Shown piece by piece: positions 27,101-41,770 of a stretch of 64,000 bases of DNA. The position numbers and the translations under genes were made by a program. The notes under the pieces were generated by a model. The model had not been told where the DNA came from. It saw only the letters and a list, made by a program, of their open reading frames with translations, and searched no databases. The stretch's first letter is position 1. The number at the start of each line of letters is the position of its first letter. The stretch is from Lineus longissimus. Lineage: Eukaryota; Nemertea; Pilidiophora; Heteronemertea; Lineidae. The DNA lies in NCBI RefSeq assembly GCF_910592395.1, contig NC_088308.1, positions 6,835,001 to 6,899,000 of the forward strand. Reading direction: 5' to 3'.

Positions 27101-30100
27101 TGAAGAGCATGAACAGCCTTGGCGGGACATCGAATTGGTCCTGAATGGTCCGATACTTGCTCCTCTATGTAGCGCTATTTGAGGCGATTGGCAACTAAAT
27201 GTACATGGTACCTATATGTCATTCGGACCATTCGGACTGTCCAACTTCTGTCGTGTCTGTCATTAGGGCAATCCCTTAGCCCTTCAATTATCATGACTAT
27301 AAAGCTGTAACTGTTCACGATTTTGGTCACAACTTTCATTTAAAATCATTACTATCAACCGGATATTTATAACATAAATCTTGGAAATTCAGTTGAGGTC
27401 GCGCGTTTATTAACTTTATTAGGTTTTAAGTCTGAATTGACCCATTAACTTAAATTAAGAGATTTGTATCTTCAGATTTATCAATGAGATATCGCGGTTT
27501 AGATCTTTTATTACCATAATCATGATAATAGGTAATACCACGTACTTACTGAGTGTGTTTTGGGTTTCTCCGAAGTGAAAAAAATTGAAAACTACGTTGC
27601 GCTAACTGTTATTGCTCGAGATTAAGTTACATTCTTTTATTTTCAAATTGGCCGAACTTCGTAAGGGAAGCTTTTCACATGCGAAAATCATATAACATAC
27701 CCCCCCCCCCCCAAACCATCTAACAATGTCGAGTTATTTACGTCCTGAAGATACGGTACCATGACCCAATTTCTAGCTTATTAGCAGTATATCACCTTTG
27801 CATCGTTTAGCCAAGGGGCCTCGGCTACTGGGTTTGCCAAATTCAGGAAAAAATAAGAAGCAGACCTTTTGTTGTTCTATACATGTATATACGAGCACTC
27901 TAACAGCCAACTGTAGAGCCAGCCGTAACTACTTATATACAACCTCTTGAAATAAACATTCAACGCTTAAGTTAAAGAGTCCAAAAACGAGTTACGTTAA
28001 ATAACGAGTGAATTCCTCAGAAACTCAAACCCCGGGCATGCCACCAGATGAAATCTGCTCTGTTTAAACCATCTTGCTAATCGCTTTCACATCCTTAAGG
28101 TATATATCTAAGTAGCACTAAGCAGCAATAGGTATTCAAAGCCGGTTCGCCAAGATGATGAGGACTGTCTCATTGGAGTGCTCAAGTTAACGACTCAAAA
28201 GGCTAATTTAATGTGATTTATGTTATTGTCCCTGTTGAATTACGTAGGAGACTATATTTTTATTGGTGGTCCCGGAATGTCGAACGCACAGTTCCATAGG
28301 GATGTATCCATATAACCTTTTTTCGCTTTCACTAAATTCCACCAGACGCAACACTCTCAGTTAGATGGAAAGCGCGATACCCCAGCGGAGGCTACATTTT
28401 TACCTTGCCATTCAAATTCAAAATCATTCGTCATCATTCGAAAGTGTACAAGATGCTAGTTCTGGACAGAACTGGAAAGAATCGTTGGAATTGGCGCAAA
28501 AAACGCTTTACGCAATGGAATACAATTCATACGTCATTCACGTTGTAACTTATGGTTCATCACAGTTGAACATCGTAATGAGCATATCAATTCTCGAGAA
28601 AAAGTAGTATCTTCCTTTTAGTGATTGGTGTAAGGTGTTTTCTCAGTGAGCCATCTAATTCCTGCTGTTTGAAACGTAACATTGTGGCGCTAATTGCTCA
28701 GGAGGTAAACAACTGCTTGGGGAGATCCTTAATTATACACGGTGTTTCAAAACACGATGTTTGCCTAACATAAAATCACTAACATAAAACCACAGCGCGT
28801 AAAGCGAACTGCAAACGAGCGATTGCGCATTGGCATCTGCCTCTCCCCGGAAGTTGATAATCAAATGAACAATGCATTGTACAAATGTACAAGTATACGA
28901 TAATTTCTTCGTTTTGCGGCGGCTTGGCTTTAACCTCACAGGCGACCTTACCACGAATGTTTACTGGGATATCTAAAGCTTGCTCCTTTTCCTCAAACAG
29001 TAAAAAATAACAGTAAAAGTCTTACAAAGGGGTGATTGGAATTTTCATGAGATCGATACCAGCGTAAGAATACTACCTGTTTGATTTACGAAACGACGTT
29101 GACTTGAAAAAAATAACATTTGTAGTTTGCGGATATACATCCGCCGGCAAGATAAGAACAAGGTTATTTGATGTTTACCCTCGACTGAAACTGCCGCCAG
29201 TCATTCCAAAACTCGAGACATGATCGGATTGATTGGGAGAAACTTTACAAGCAGTTACACTTGAGAGAATGTAACTTTTTTATTGACCCCAGCAGGTAGA
29301 TTCTCTTGTACATGTAGTTCCTTGATAAACTCAACGGACACCCGTGCACCATCCAGAGATTCAGGCCTTTTTAATACTCCTTCGTCATACCAATATCGAC
29401 AGGCCGAGTATATTGAAAACTACTGTTAATATGCCAGGATGCCCATGCCGATGCAAATCCAACATAACTAGTGTATCTGTCTTCCTTTTGGCTTCAGCGA
29501 TGACGGATTATGTTGCCTTGCTATAGAGCCCAGTAACTCCAAATCAAAGACAGACGATACAAATTATCCCAAGAAACATTGTTCACTGACACCATTTTCT
29601 TCGGAAATATGCCTCAGTAGATTCATTGTAACATCAAAGTTCGAATATCATTTTAATGATACATCAAAATAGCGCTGCATTTGAGGTTCCAATTTCTGAC
29701 CCAACTGATGAGCAATTTACATGTACTGCGATACTAACACTATCCTTGGTGTACTCGAGTCTCCATAATACGTACCACCCTATACCCGACACAAGTTACA
29801 AGAAAGTTTCTTGTCAAGTTTTTTTCTCAAATGCTAACGCCGAATACCTTTCTACGGCTTGTTGAAGTTTACCGATCAATCATCGTTACCGTTATCTTTG
29901 ATACATAGAGTTACAGAAGAATAAGTGGTATATCTTTGGCTACCTGAAGGATGCCAAGACTCGTGAAATATATGATAAACAACTAATAAAGGAGGTGAGA
30001 CACAATCACACCGCTAACACTGTGCACTATGCACTTTGCACTGCGTGCTTTGTGCTGTGTACTATCAGAGTCCTTCTTATTAAAAGACTCTGACATTTAC

Positions 30101-33100
30101 GATACTACTAGCATGACCAATGAGTAGCAAAGATAACGAATGGTCAGGCCTAACTCTTGGTACGAAATCATTCATGTCAGCTTCCATCGTTAAAAAGGTG
30201 AAGTTTGAAATCGAATTTGAAATTTTCCAATCCTGGAAATACGTATTCAATTTAAATTGAAACATACAAATAAATGTGCTCCGTTAAAGAACGTTGGCCT
30301 GCACTTTGCCAATGCGCTGGAGTGCATATTGAGTTACTACACTATTAACACAATGTTAATTTCTGATTACCAGCAGGACACATGCAAACACTGTACACGA
30401 AAGGCCAAATTCCCAGTAGTCAATGTGTTGTAAGGATACGGGCAACAAATTGGGAGAATAAATCATTTCGTTCTTAATACATGGCAAACAATGTTGAATA
30501 CACCGCGGTAAGAATCCCCACGATGTGACATTTTTTCGTCCTTCCCCCGCCCCCAGGCATGCCAAGCTTTTGAGATGTCCTATGTAACGATCAACCTAAT
30601 GGTATAAACGTCTCATAAAAACAGTAACTTTGTTGATCCGACGGTTACATTTATTGTCTGATGCAGATAAATCGTCCGTTGACGAGCGTGTAATGATGAC
30701 ATGAGTATGCCAAATGTTTGGTACTGTATACCTCCGGTGATGGGGAGTTGGTGAAATAGCAAGTTTCGGTACTTTATCTCATGAACATTTTGGAACATCC
30801 TGAACTTTCAGATACGCCCGAGGAAACCTATGCAATGATAAAGGGTTATCGGCAAGCTTCCTTAGCCCAATGACGCCCAATGGTCACCAAGAGGACTAGA
30901 GTAGTCTACGCATTGATATGAAAGTAACGGATGAGAGATCATAGAGATAGCAGAGGGGCAGACTGTCAAGGAGCAGAACCAGTTTTGAAGGAATACAGGA
31001 TCGAACCATCAATATTAACAGGTCTATGATACGACCATCAAACAAACTGATCAACGACATCATGAGAGTGTGTCCTATTTGCTTCGATAAGCATCATTGC
31101 TCCCATGTAAACAGGCAAGAATTAATAAAGACTCATCGTTATTTGTTCTTGATACTAGAAAGGCCCTTTGTCAAAACAACGTCTCCACTAGGATGAGTTG
31201 CATGATTAGCCCTTGTATGACAAGATGCTCGCTAAGCGGCCTCTTCTTTGTTGGTTTGTTCTCGACACTTAGGGTAATATCATATCAATTATGTCGACTG
31301 TCACATCAGTCTTTGGCTAAGCGGCTTCTAGACGATCCACCGCCGCACTGCACCCAAACGAGCTCACAGCCTGAACGAAGTCTGAGGTCATGGTCAAAAG
31401 TAACGACGCACAAGATTATTACCATTCTTTTCCAACTCATCAGTTCGCAAAACTGTTAGTTTCGGAATACAAAAACACCCTGGTTGCTTGTTCGGACTCA
31501 GCTGGTAATGACGGAGAACGAGTTAGATAGCTCACTTGAGACCGAAGCGAGCCCGAGAGCAATTCTCATTTTTGCTCATCAAGGGGTTGATACATGTAGC
31601 TTTCGCTAAGGATGAATTTAAGACACGAGCCACAGGGTCAAATTAGGAGTTTTCAGGTGACTAGTATGGAGAGTTAGAGGTCAGGGTTGTGTCATCTTGA
31701 CCCGCAATGTTTTGAGATCGCTAAATCACTCGAGCTCAATAGTGGTGACGCAAACGCATGAGAGTCAGGATGGGGTTGTTTTTGATTCAGTGATATTTAT
31801 AAACTTCATACAAAGGGGAATAGTTTCTATTCATATACTGTAAGATAGGAGGGATCCGTATCGGCGATGCCCTACAATCTATTCTGACCTGCCCGACTCG
31901 TTCCAATAGGACCAAGCACCAACAAAGAAAGTATCATAGATAAGGCACGGTCATGCTAATCATACAGTATCCACGCGACAGTCATGGGTGGGTCAGGGTG
32001 GTAAATCATGTAACTGACTTGAAATATGACCAACTTCAATGCCACATTAACATCAATCTGAATGAAAATATTCCATTGATAAGTTAAGGGTGGTCTAAAC
32101 TCGTGTACCGTAAATCCCAACACCAATTAACTGCAGCGGAATTCAGGAATTTCAAATCGTTTGGGCCAGGCTGAGACGTACAGCTTATGGTTGTATTTCT
32201 TTATTGATACTTGTTTCATTTCGGCCCATTAATTGTAATCATGCCCCGTGGCATGTTTGCAACACTAAATTACCTTGATCATAATAATAATTGTAGTTTT
32301 TCAATGGGTCATAAAATCTCTTAAACCGCTACATTAATGCAATGGCGTACTATGATTCGTGCTGAGCTACCGTTACTTGATTCGACGCAATCTCAAGTAA
32401 TTTTCAGGTAATGAATTGAATTCTTACCGAGAGTGGACATTCCTGTCTTTGCCTTTCAGATATTTGTTCTTATATGATTTTCTGGGTCTTTTAAGCATGT
32501 GACTCTGGGTTTAGCAAGGTCAGGAGTTGGTGGTGAGAAAACTATCACAATAGAGTCGGAGTTTTCTACTTCTAGGCCCGTTTGCAGGGTTAGGTCCAAT
32601 TGTTCTACTGTAAGTGTGGGAAAAGTCCAGATTCTGTTTATTTACAATCTATCAGAGTATGATAGAGCACGTTATGTCATGATAGCCGCATATTTTGGGA
32701 TTATTGATATTGATAAATATATGGAATTTGAGGATCGGCAACAATCTCCTAGCCTCGCCATTAATAACGGTTTTTAAGTAATACTTACACCGTGTACGAG
32801 CGTACATTTGGTCTCTTCCTGTGTAGGAGGCCCTCTCAGCGGGAGATTGGATCGGCGATAGAAAATACATGTATAGTAAATGCGATTTTTTCCGGTATCG
32901 ATAGTGGGCGTACTTTTAAGACAGAGTAAAAGTGGTTCTCCTAGTTAAAAAATGTTTTGGTATCATAATCTTACATGACTGTACATGTAACTTGTTTTTA
33001 ACTACAAGATCTGCAAGGGCCTTGCCCCTGTTCTCCATTTTAAAAGCGTGTGTGATTTGAGATAATTATACACATGCTGCGTTTGACTTTCCTTTCGACT

Positions 33101-36098
33101 GTCGTCAGAATTATTTCCTATGAGCACAGTTTGATACAAACGCAATAAAATCATATTTATTACATTTGCACCTATTGGATTAATTGATCTTTGGTGTTGG
33201 TTTAATACCTAAATTGAAGTTCTGAATGTTATAGCGGAGATTGTATCTGTGGCTTCTCTACAAGCCATCAAAGCTAAGATTCAAACGAAGTCTCGACAAA
33301 ATTGTGATAATTTCATTTCTCATTACCTGAAGCTGGATTAAACGTACCTGATTGGATGGGATAAAAGGTCTCCCCATAATAACCCCAAGCGATTGGTTTA
33401 TTTCAAATCGCTCCCTCGGGGAAGCAGCACTGAGCATGAACTGGTTGGACAACACGACGAAAGCCTCCTGTACATGGAGCTGTTTCAGCTTTGGTTTCGT
33501 AGTGATTCTGCACTGTACATATGGATGCAGTTGGGTTCAACTTGGTGCATAAACCGACCTCTTAGGAAGGTTCAGCATCAAGTAGTCCAGAAAGCCAATG
33601 ACTAAACTGACGGTGTATGTATGCCCTGGCTGGAAACAGCATCAACTGACTGGGAAGCAGTAAAGATGTACCTGCAGTAATCGACTCTGCCCGGTTATTT
33701 CACATGGACCCATCTAACGATCACATATCAGAGATAGACTGGGGCAATAATTACCCACTAAACCTGAATCAGCACGTAGTAATAGCTATTTTAATTAGCT
33801 TTACAAGCTCAGGCATCTACAAAATTGATGCAGTTGTATTGTTTTAGGAGGGAAATGTTCAAAAAGAAATACTAAGGTAAATATTGTAGAACTTTAGACG
33901 TCTTTTGTATCGCCTTCCTTGACATTAACATGCAGGAAAGAAATGTATGTTGGAGTCAGATTTCAAAGCAATGACTGATATGATTGTAGGTGAGTTACGT
34001 TTCGACCGGGAGGTATGAGTTCTTTGCGTGGCGGAGGCAGCAGATACATCCACCAGTGTGGGGGAATATCCACTCATGCATGGCCAAGGGCTGTCTGACA
34101 GCAAGTTGTTAACATACCGTTGCCGAAGTGAATACGGAATACCACTTCTAGACAGGGCATTGCCTTGACAGACGGTGCAACAACATGTTGACAAGTTAAT
34201 CTTTATAATAAAAAATGCATTGCTTCATTTCCCTGAAAAGCTAGTCTCTATATAAGCTTAATGTCAGGGAAATGTTTCTATCGAAGATCGCAATTGCTGG
34301 CAGGCGTTTCGAAACCGCGAAGAAGTTCCATTGATCGCGGTGCATTCAAAACACCCCGCACAGCCACAGAATCATCCCACAGTCGGTGGCCGCGTCTCAC
34401 GGAAACGCTAGCAGATCAAAATTGCGGAAGCTCAGCAATGACCATTTTTTGGAAAACGCCTGATTGTTGCTGTATTTCATTTTTGCCTAATTAAATTTTT
34501 ATTCGCTTTACGATATAGCGAGATAACTCCGTGTTGGTACCGGTAAAAGACTCCATGCATGATGGCTCCGTTAGTGTCTCACAGCTTTTGAGAGTTTTTT
34601 TTATAGTAGTGCATCCAATAAAAGCATTGTTATGTATAACTAAAGGTTTCTTAGCAAACCCTTGCACAAATACACGTATGGACCCCATAGAGGTTTTTCA
34701 CTGAAATGAACTAATCATGTGGGAGGTAACTTGGGAACATTATCGCCCATTACCATTGGTTCTTAAATGCTTTTCAAAATTTCAAAAACCATCGAGGGTT
34801 TTCGTTTTGTAAAAACTGATTACTAGTAAAACTGCAGTCAGCCAGCAAGACCCAGTAAATGAGACGGTGTAAGACCAACCAGGGAGATACCTAAACTTGT
34901 TTTGCTAGCAGCTAATTAAGTGTGCTATGTGCGAGGTGAACACAGAACATTATAAAAAGATGATTTGTTACACGAGCATCCAGGTTATTAAGAATTATGG
35001 TACCCTTCCACCTTGCCGAATCACTTCACACGAGGTGATAGTCTAGCCGGTACGCAGACAAAACGTATGCCTATCTGTCTCACTCTTAGAAGGTATTTTG
35101 CCAATAAAGCTGCTTTTGTAAGCCGATGGTCAATAAACCATCCAATATTTATAATTTAACTACTTCTAAACCTTTCTAAGGTCAGAAAATTTCAGTGATC
35201 AGGCGGACTTGCATCCAAGTTATACGCTGATCATTGGCCTCTGTAAGGATTTCACGGTGTTACATGAATATCCAGTGTTGATGCAAACCTATACTTGTAC
35301 AATTCATAGAATATAGAGCTTGATTTTTAATATGAAGACGTTCGTCAATTAAATTGAATTGATAGATAACTGTTATAAAGACTTAGTGAACAGTCGTAGT
35401 GGGATGGGTGCTCTACCACTGTAGCGGAGGGAGCGAAACGGGAAAACAGTGTATCACCCGCAGAACTTTAAAGTACTGGCCCAATACGACTACCGGCCTG
35501 CGTTACTTAATAGGTTTACCAAACATTGGAATAAAAAGACGATTTTCATAATGCAATTGTTAGGCACGCCGTTGATCGAGTTAGACTAATTTGGAGAAAG
35601 ATGTTTCAATTTGATCGGTGTTGACGTAAAGAGACATTAGTTAGATGTAGGATAAACCGGATTACGCCTCCGAGTTGCACGGTAGATTTGCGGAACGGCA
35701 TGCCGATGTGTTCGTTTAGCGAGCACTTCAAAATGGGTTGATGCCTAAACATACGACTCGCATGTTGTTCATTTCATATGCACTTAGGCCTATATATTTC
35801 TGAATGTATCAGATATGAATTGGGAAAAATATCTCAAATGTAACGAATCATTTTCTACGTGGAGGCTACACAATCAGTACCGTACAGCTTTATTTACGCA
35901 TGTAGCACAATGTGATTTTCCTTTTTTAGGATAACATATTAAGCTTTATCAAACAAGCCGACATAATATGTGTCACTTCGAGTGCTGCATTGATTAATTG
36001 ATGAAATTTTAACTGAACGTTTTCTTGACATTTTTCCATATCCGCTATTGACATTGATCTCTTTGGCTAATCCTAAACCGCTGTCAAGCTGATATGTG
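24161..36098. other. Intergenic DNA, no supported gene
   Basis: No gene can be supported. A 120-codon open frame (31,097-31,459 +) and a cluster of short frames at 25,440-25,860 were examined and not accepted. A 12-bp-stem palindrome lies at 26,903-26,930, a poly-C run near 27,701-27,712, and an approximately 8-bp degenerate repeat (GTGCACTAT-like) at 30,016-30,062. Confidence 0.55.
26903..26930. repeat. Perfect 12-bp palindrome
   Basis: CAGAGTCTTTCT (26,903-26,914) and AGAAAGACTCTG (26,919-26,930) are exact reverse complements separated by ATAC. No T-run or gene end is adjacent, so a transcription signal is not implied. Confidence 0.8.
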
Positions 36099-36258
36099 CA
36101 GTATAGAACCTCTTTATTAAGTACACCCGACCTTAATAGAGAGGTGTCCTGATTACACTAGGTCATGTTGAATTAAAATGGCCAATTCGGGACCTGAATC
36201 AGTGCCCACAATAGAGAGTTGTCCTGCTTACAGAGGTGTCCGCTAAGAGAGGTAGTTT
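36099..36258 (+). mobile_element. GAACCTC inverted-repeat element (MITE-like)
   Basis: The left end is CAGTATAGAACCTCTTTATT. The right end, read on the other strand, is ACTACCTCTCTTAGCGGACA, an imperfect terminal inverted repeat. The interior carries two AGAGGTGTCCTG-type blocks and a GGTCATGTTGAATTAAAATG stretch, also present at 56,766-56,943. With a length of about 160 bp and no reading frame, it is a non-autonomous DNA element. The superfamily is not certain; TA-flanked ends suggest a Tc1/mariner/pogo type. Confidence 0.6.
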
Positions 36259-39200
36259 AACACTTGTCAAGTTCATTACTTCAGCAATGAAATCAGACGG
36301 TGGGGAAGAAATCAAGTTAGAAAATTTGTCCACAAGTTCCTTTTTCCAACGACGAGCTTAACACTCACCGAAGACATTTGACCGCAAACCCTATTCGATC
36401 GCTAGAGGCTAAATCCAACAACGAGCTATCGAATCGCAAACCCTAGGCCATACGAGCGTCAGAGAGACACCCCGCGCTCGCGCAGATCCCGCGAGATCCC
36501 CTGATATTTTCAACAGCCAGCTGGAGAAATCGAACCACGAGCCCAAATATCCGGATCAAGCCCCCGAATCCGGCAGCTATACAGGCCTACACGCTGATGG
36601 ATGCGTTACTTCATCAGTTTCCTGATCGCATTTCCGGTTTTTCAAGTCTAGGCAACCCAGTACCAACGACAAAATTCCGCCTTCAAAAATTGAAGACCTT
36701 CCATAACACACCGTAATTACTTTTAAGCAAATCACTCGATTAAATTTTGCGAATCCCACACTTTATCCAGTCAACATTACCCTTGAATAACACAACCGCG
36801 GGCTCTGTGGAGTCACCTTCATCACTTATTGGTCGTTTCAAGTGTTCCTGAAGTGTTCTTGAACACTTTGAAGGCCAGGGTATTGACAGAGAAAGTCCAG
36901 TCCGATTTTTTTTCAGGTTATTTCAGCGGCTGTTCCATTGTAAATAATTTCATCGCTTTCTTTGAGGTTGTTGAAGTGGCCGAATTAAATGCCCTCGGCG
37001 GTTGCCGAATTTTACAACTAAATGATTAAACGGCTGCAAACTTCTCGGCATTTTTGACCACGCGAGTTATAAACATTAGCACATCATAAAAATTCTTCGC
37101 ATTCGGGCCCGTTGCGCCGTGGTATAGACTATTACCATCGACTACCACAGACTACAATATGCAAACACTGTGTGTTTTATAATTATTTATCCACCGGTGT
37201 AACGAGAATAAGCATCCCTCTATAAAAAAGTGTCCTTGTTAAAGTTCTGATTTATAAGGCTGTCGTACGGCGGGAGACGCAAATGACCCAAGTCCACGCA
37301 AAAGGGGAAAACGATTCTTTTCTACGGACACTTCTTTATCGGGGACAAAATGTCCGTTCACACCTGTCAGCAATTTGTCACGCAATTGGGGAAAAAGAAT
37401 ATATGAAAAATAAATAGTCCTACCTTTTTTACGACAAAAGCACCAGAAAAGTTGACAAAAACGAGGAATATGACTACGAATCTCATCAATCCATCCATAA
37501 TGAACCGCGGTATCCAACCGCCGTGATAACAATCTCCACAAAATATCAGTAACTGGCCTATATAGGCCTTAAAATCACACGCCTACAATTCCCACTAGAA
37601 TCTGATATATTTATATCATAAATGTTGTCCGGTAACCGGCTTGCCGGAGTGGTACATTTATCGATTTTAAATTATCGGTAAAAGTTTCACACAATGATAA
37701 AACTCCACTGGGCCACTCACGGGGGACCGCGCTTTGTCTTTGTCTCGAAATAAACGATTCACATCCTCGTGTAAGCAGGGGCGATTATTAAATTGACAAT
37801 ATGAGTTATATTCCATGATATAAAATCATTTCTCTGTGACATCAATGTTGTATAAAGTGCTCCAGTGTGTACACACTCCGCGGCCTACACTCCACTAAAT
37901 TAAACTGGCGTTCGCCCTCTCGTGTTAGTGTTTAAAGCCACGATCCGATCGGGCAAACCAGCGGTCTTTTGTATGATAATCTCCGCGCGCAGTGCGCTTG
38001 CAACTGCGTCAGTCATCGCGAAGGAATGAAACATTCCCGCCACGAACGATCTCATAGCAAGCCAGTCGCGTTCAGAAACAGAACTATCACAACTCGATCT
38101 TCAGTTATCCTTGAAGACTTCGAATTCCCTTAATCCTATACTACAGTTCGCCTTGTGAGAAACATCTATCAGCCCCTGTCGTGTCCAAATCTATAACTGG
38201 AGTCCCTTGCCAGGAATTTTGCAATTCTGTTCATGCAATGGCTTTACCGTGGCCAATGTTTACTGGAGTTACTTGTCGTCGCAGTGTGTAATGTCCAAAA
38301 TAGCAGAACTTCCTTTTCAAATTTGCCATTTACCGCTATTTGCAATATTATGAGACCGTGCAATGGTTTTTAGTCCGACTGTTTTGAGTTGCGTAATGTT
38401 AATTGTCCGTCACAATCGTGACAATGTCGTGTTCGACTGGCCATTTCGATCTAATAGTCTCGAAGTTTCAAGATAAACTGTGTATTATCACGCGCATATT
38501 CCAGATTATTAAATCAAATTTAAGATTAGCAGAGATTTGATTGAAGAGATCTCAAGCGAGAAATGTCAATAGCACTGACTATCACCGGACAATGTGATTT
38601 CCAGTATGCTTTTTTATAGTTTGGCAAGAACGCGTACGACAGATTTGTGGTTTTGGGGCCGTACGCCCCGATTACTTTCTGGGCTGAAATCAGAGTGTAA
38701 ACAATGTTTCACTACGTTTACACTTCATAGTAAAGGACAAAGAAGTTGCGTAAAGTTGTTTTTCATTTTGGTCACACACGGTGCCCTTTGACATTTACCG
38801 TATTGATATTATACATCATCGCCATTATATCAATTCGGACAAAAGTTGCGATAGACAGAAGTATGTGTTTTCACTCAAGTTGGAATGAAGCCATAGCATG
38901 ATAAAGGGAAATTATGATATAGTAGTGACAGATTACTAGTAGCGGCTAAGACTTCCTGATTTTCTGATTCTTAGAAGATCGACAGAGTCAACTTGCGCAC
39001 CCTAAAAAATACAGGCTTTTTAGCTTTTAAAAACTGCCGGTCATGTTTTTCTCGAAACTATAAAACACATCAACATACCTTGACCTACATACATGTACTT
39101 CCTTTCAAACTCTGTTTATATAATGTACACGTACTTAAATACTTGACTTCTTAAGCACTCGTATTGAAGCTGACCTATAATCGAGTTCATTATTAGCCCT

Positions 39201-41770
39201 GTTTTGGAATTCGGACAACTCGGAAATGACTCGGTTAAACATAGTTGTGGTTACGAAACTGTGCCAGTGGCTGCAGCTGCAGAGATTATTAGTTTGTTCT
39301 CTTACCATATTCATATAAGGTAATTTCCTGAGGAATTTAATGCATTCTTTGATGATTCAAACACAAATTAAACACACACTGTGCTCAGTCAATGAAAAAA
39401 ATATTCAGAGAAAAACAAGGGAATCTGGTTAAAGGAGGCACATCCTGCTGTTTTTGTTTTCTCTGACAAGCGGTGTGTATCCCATGAACTGAGTCAGAGA
39501 TCCCCTTTTCATCGCTGTACCTAAACTTTGGCAAGCCGAATTTAGAACAGACATCAACACGCAAAAAAATTGCTTGAAAGTAAAAAGTATTACGCTTGTT
39601 GAGAGTAAGACCGATTCTTTTCTGCTACATTTACCTGGTAGCTTCCTGGCTCGAATTACGAGTACAGTGGCGTCATCTGTCCTTTGGGATCGATAGGGCC
39701 TTGTTAAACGCTTGCAATGCTGTCCCTTTAAATGAGCAGCGTCCAAAGAAAATGTCATAAAGAATCGCAGTCATCCTCCCGCCCCCCTCCGCTCCCAAGG
39801 AAAAAGTGTCGTACCGCAATTTATAGTGACGGATTAAGGTATCGGCCTAAAGAGACTGTGACTTTTGACCTCAAATACCTCAGTGATGAAAAGCGCATAT
39901 ACCATACGAACTAAATCCTTTGTCCCCGGACACTTTGTCCTACGGACAGATTTTCTTACCACACAGGCCTGGCATTATCGCGAGAACTATTTTGTCTGAG
40001 GTAACGTCAAGACAGTTGGATCCCTTTTCCAAATAACCGGCTTCCTATAGTCTCCGCCAAAGCTCCTGGCGTCAAATTACACTCTATTGATCCTATCTAC
40101 TTGTAAGATCTTGTAGAGAGGGAATTACCACCGACCTGGTCAACAATCCGATTGTGTGCAGGGTACGCTGAAGACCCGGTATCTTGTCTGGCGCTATCGC
40201 ATATCGGGGAGTCTCCTTCTCTCGGATTTTTGAGTGTGAAATGCGACTTCGGAGTGTTATTTTGAAACGGTTTCACTTGAATGTGTATTGCGTGTCATTA
40301 TATGAGCTGCATGGGAACCTTGTAGGTACCTGTTAGTGACGTGTCATTCAGCTATCTGCTCGTTAGAACGATCCTGGATGCCGTGATATTCGGAATGAAA
40401 TGATTGAGCGAGACCCCATCCAGCGCCATCTCTTACGCTGAATAATAAACTTATTCGTCAATATGACTGTAAAATATGCTACATTATTCTTCAAAATTAA
40501 CATTTAAAAGTAGCTTGTGAGCAAGAATTAGGAGATGACTGAAATGGCCTACGTGTTTCTTTACAGTAAATGGAATGGAAGCCAGCATCTGCATTTCTCA
40601 AGTTATATATAGTTGGCGTGCGGAATTGACTTGGTTCAAGGCGCGATCTGAAGTGGCCAATGTCCCAGGGCGCGTTTTTATAAGCTGGAAGCTTCACGTA
40701 TAAACCACACGAAAACTGGTTGCATGTCTTACCGTCTTTGATATGTCCTATAACCCCATCGACCAAAAGATTACCTAAATGCCCTGCCCACGCTCTAAAG
40801 AACGAAATTGGTGACCGTAGTTGGCCGAGCCGTGCCTTATGTAAAACGATGCGTCAATACAAGATACTTGAAATAATTTGCTTTTGGTCTTAAGACCCTC
40901 AAGAGAGCAAATAGGCTATTTCAATGGTCCCTTGACAAAGACAACATACGGATTCATTTAGCCATCAAAGTAATACTGACAACAGTGAAAGAAAGTTAAA
41001 CCAAAATTAAATTTTATATGCAATTATGCCTACATTGTCGTCTGAGGGCCGAGCGTACAGGTCTGACTTGGCTTTTGATCCCAAGTTATAAAAGGGGCAG
41101 TTATGTCGCGCTGGTCGTGTCCGTGGTTCGTGACAACACCGACCGGTGGCGCCAGCATAACAGCCTGGTGTAGCCTGGTCAAGTGTTTTGTCGTGATCGT
41201 TATCTAAGCTTAGTCTCAGAGCTGGCGGATGCGTTTTGTCTCCTGAATACTCCCAAAAATATTCTTTCATTTGAAGACCGCTTCTCATATAACCCCGTGA
41301 TGCTGCAGTCTATTGTAACTAGATGACATTTTAAACCCATTTGTTTGCCGGCCCATTTGTTCACTTTAGGAATTGCAATGATTACTCTGCATTCGCACGG
41401 GGATCCGCCCTCTCATTAGCCGCATGAAGGCCCTGTCTGCAGACTCGGTGCATGCGGGGGAGACCACCATATATGCACCCGGCAACCATGCAACCGCACA
41501 ATGGCGATGGTCACCAGACAGATAGTGTGGTGGTGTTGCACAAATAGTGATTCAATAAATGCCTCCATTTTTGAGTAGGTAAACATTTATGATAAGTACA
41601 TCAAATTAGGAATTCTCTTTGTCGAAAGCACACATGCCCTTTCCAAAATGTGACATGCATGGATGGACCGATAAAAGTTGCATCATTGAAAATGAAGAGC
41701 AACAAACCATGAATGTTAATGCATCTGTTTGCTGAATGCTAAATGGTTGAATCTATAGGATGAATCTGAA
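36259..41770. other. Intergenic DNA, no supported gene
   Basis: No gene is supported. Two CpG-richer patches (about 36,340-36,560 and 37,860-38,060) could be promoter or first-exon territory of something outside my recognition, but no splice-consistent coding chain leaves them. The 37,239-37,541 and 39,429-39,758 minus-strand frames have no recognisable domain. Confidence 0.5.

Noticed and set aside
31097-31459. Plus-strand 120-codon frame
   Set aside because: Composition is low in recognisable motifs, it has no splice partners or family resemblance, and a frame of this length is expected by chance somewhere in 64 kb searched in six frames.
34240-34494. TATATAAG followed by a 77-codon frame, resembling a small gene with a TATA box
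   Set aside because: The protein has no recognisable feature, and TATA-like words are common in this AT-rich DNA.
37195-37245. Possible fifth copy of the GAACCTC element (CCCTCTATAAAAAAGTGTCC)
   Set aside because: Only one block is similar and no ends or flanking blocks follow, so it is too weak to call.
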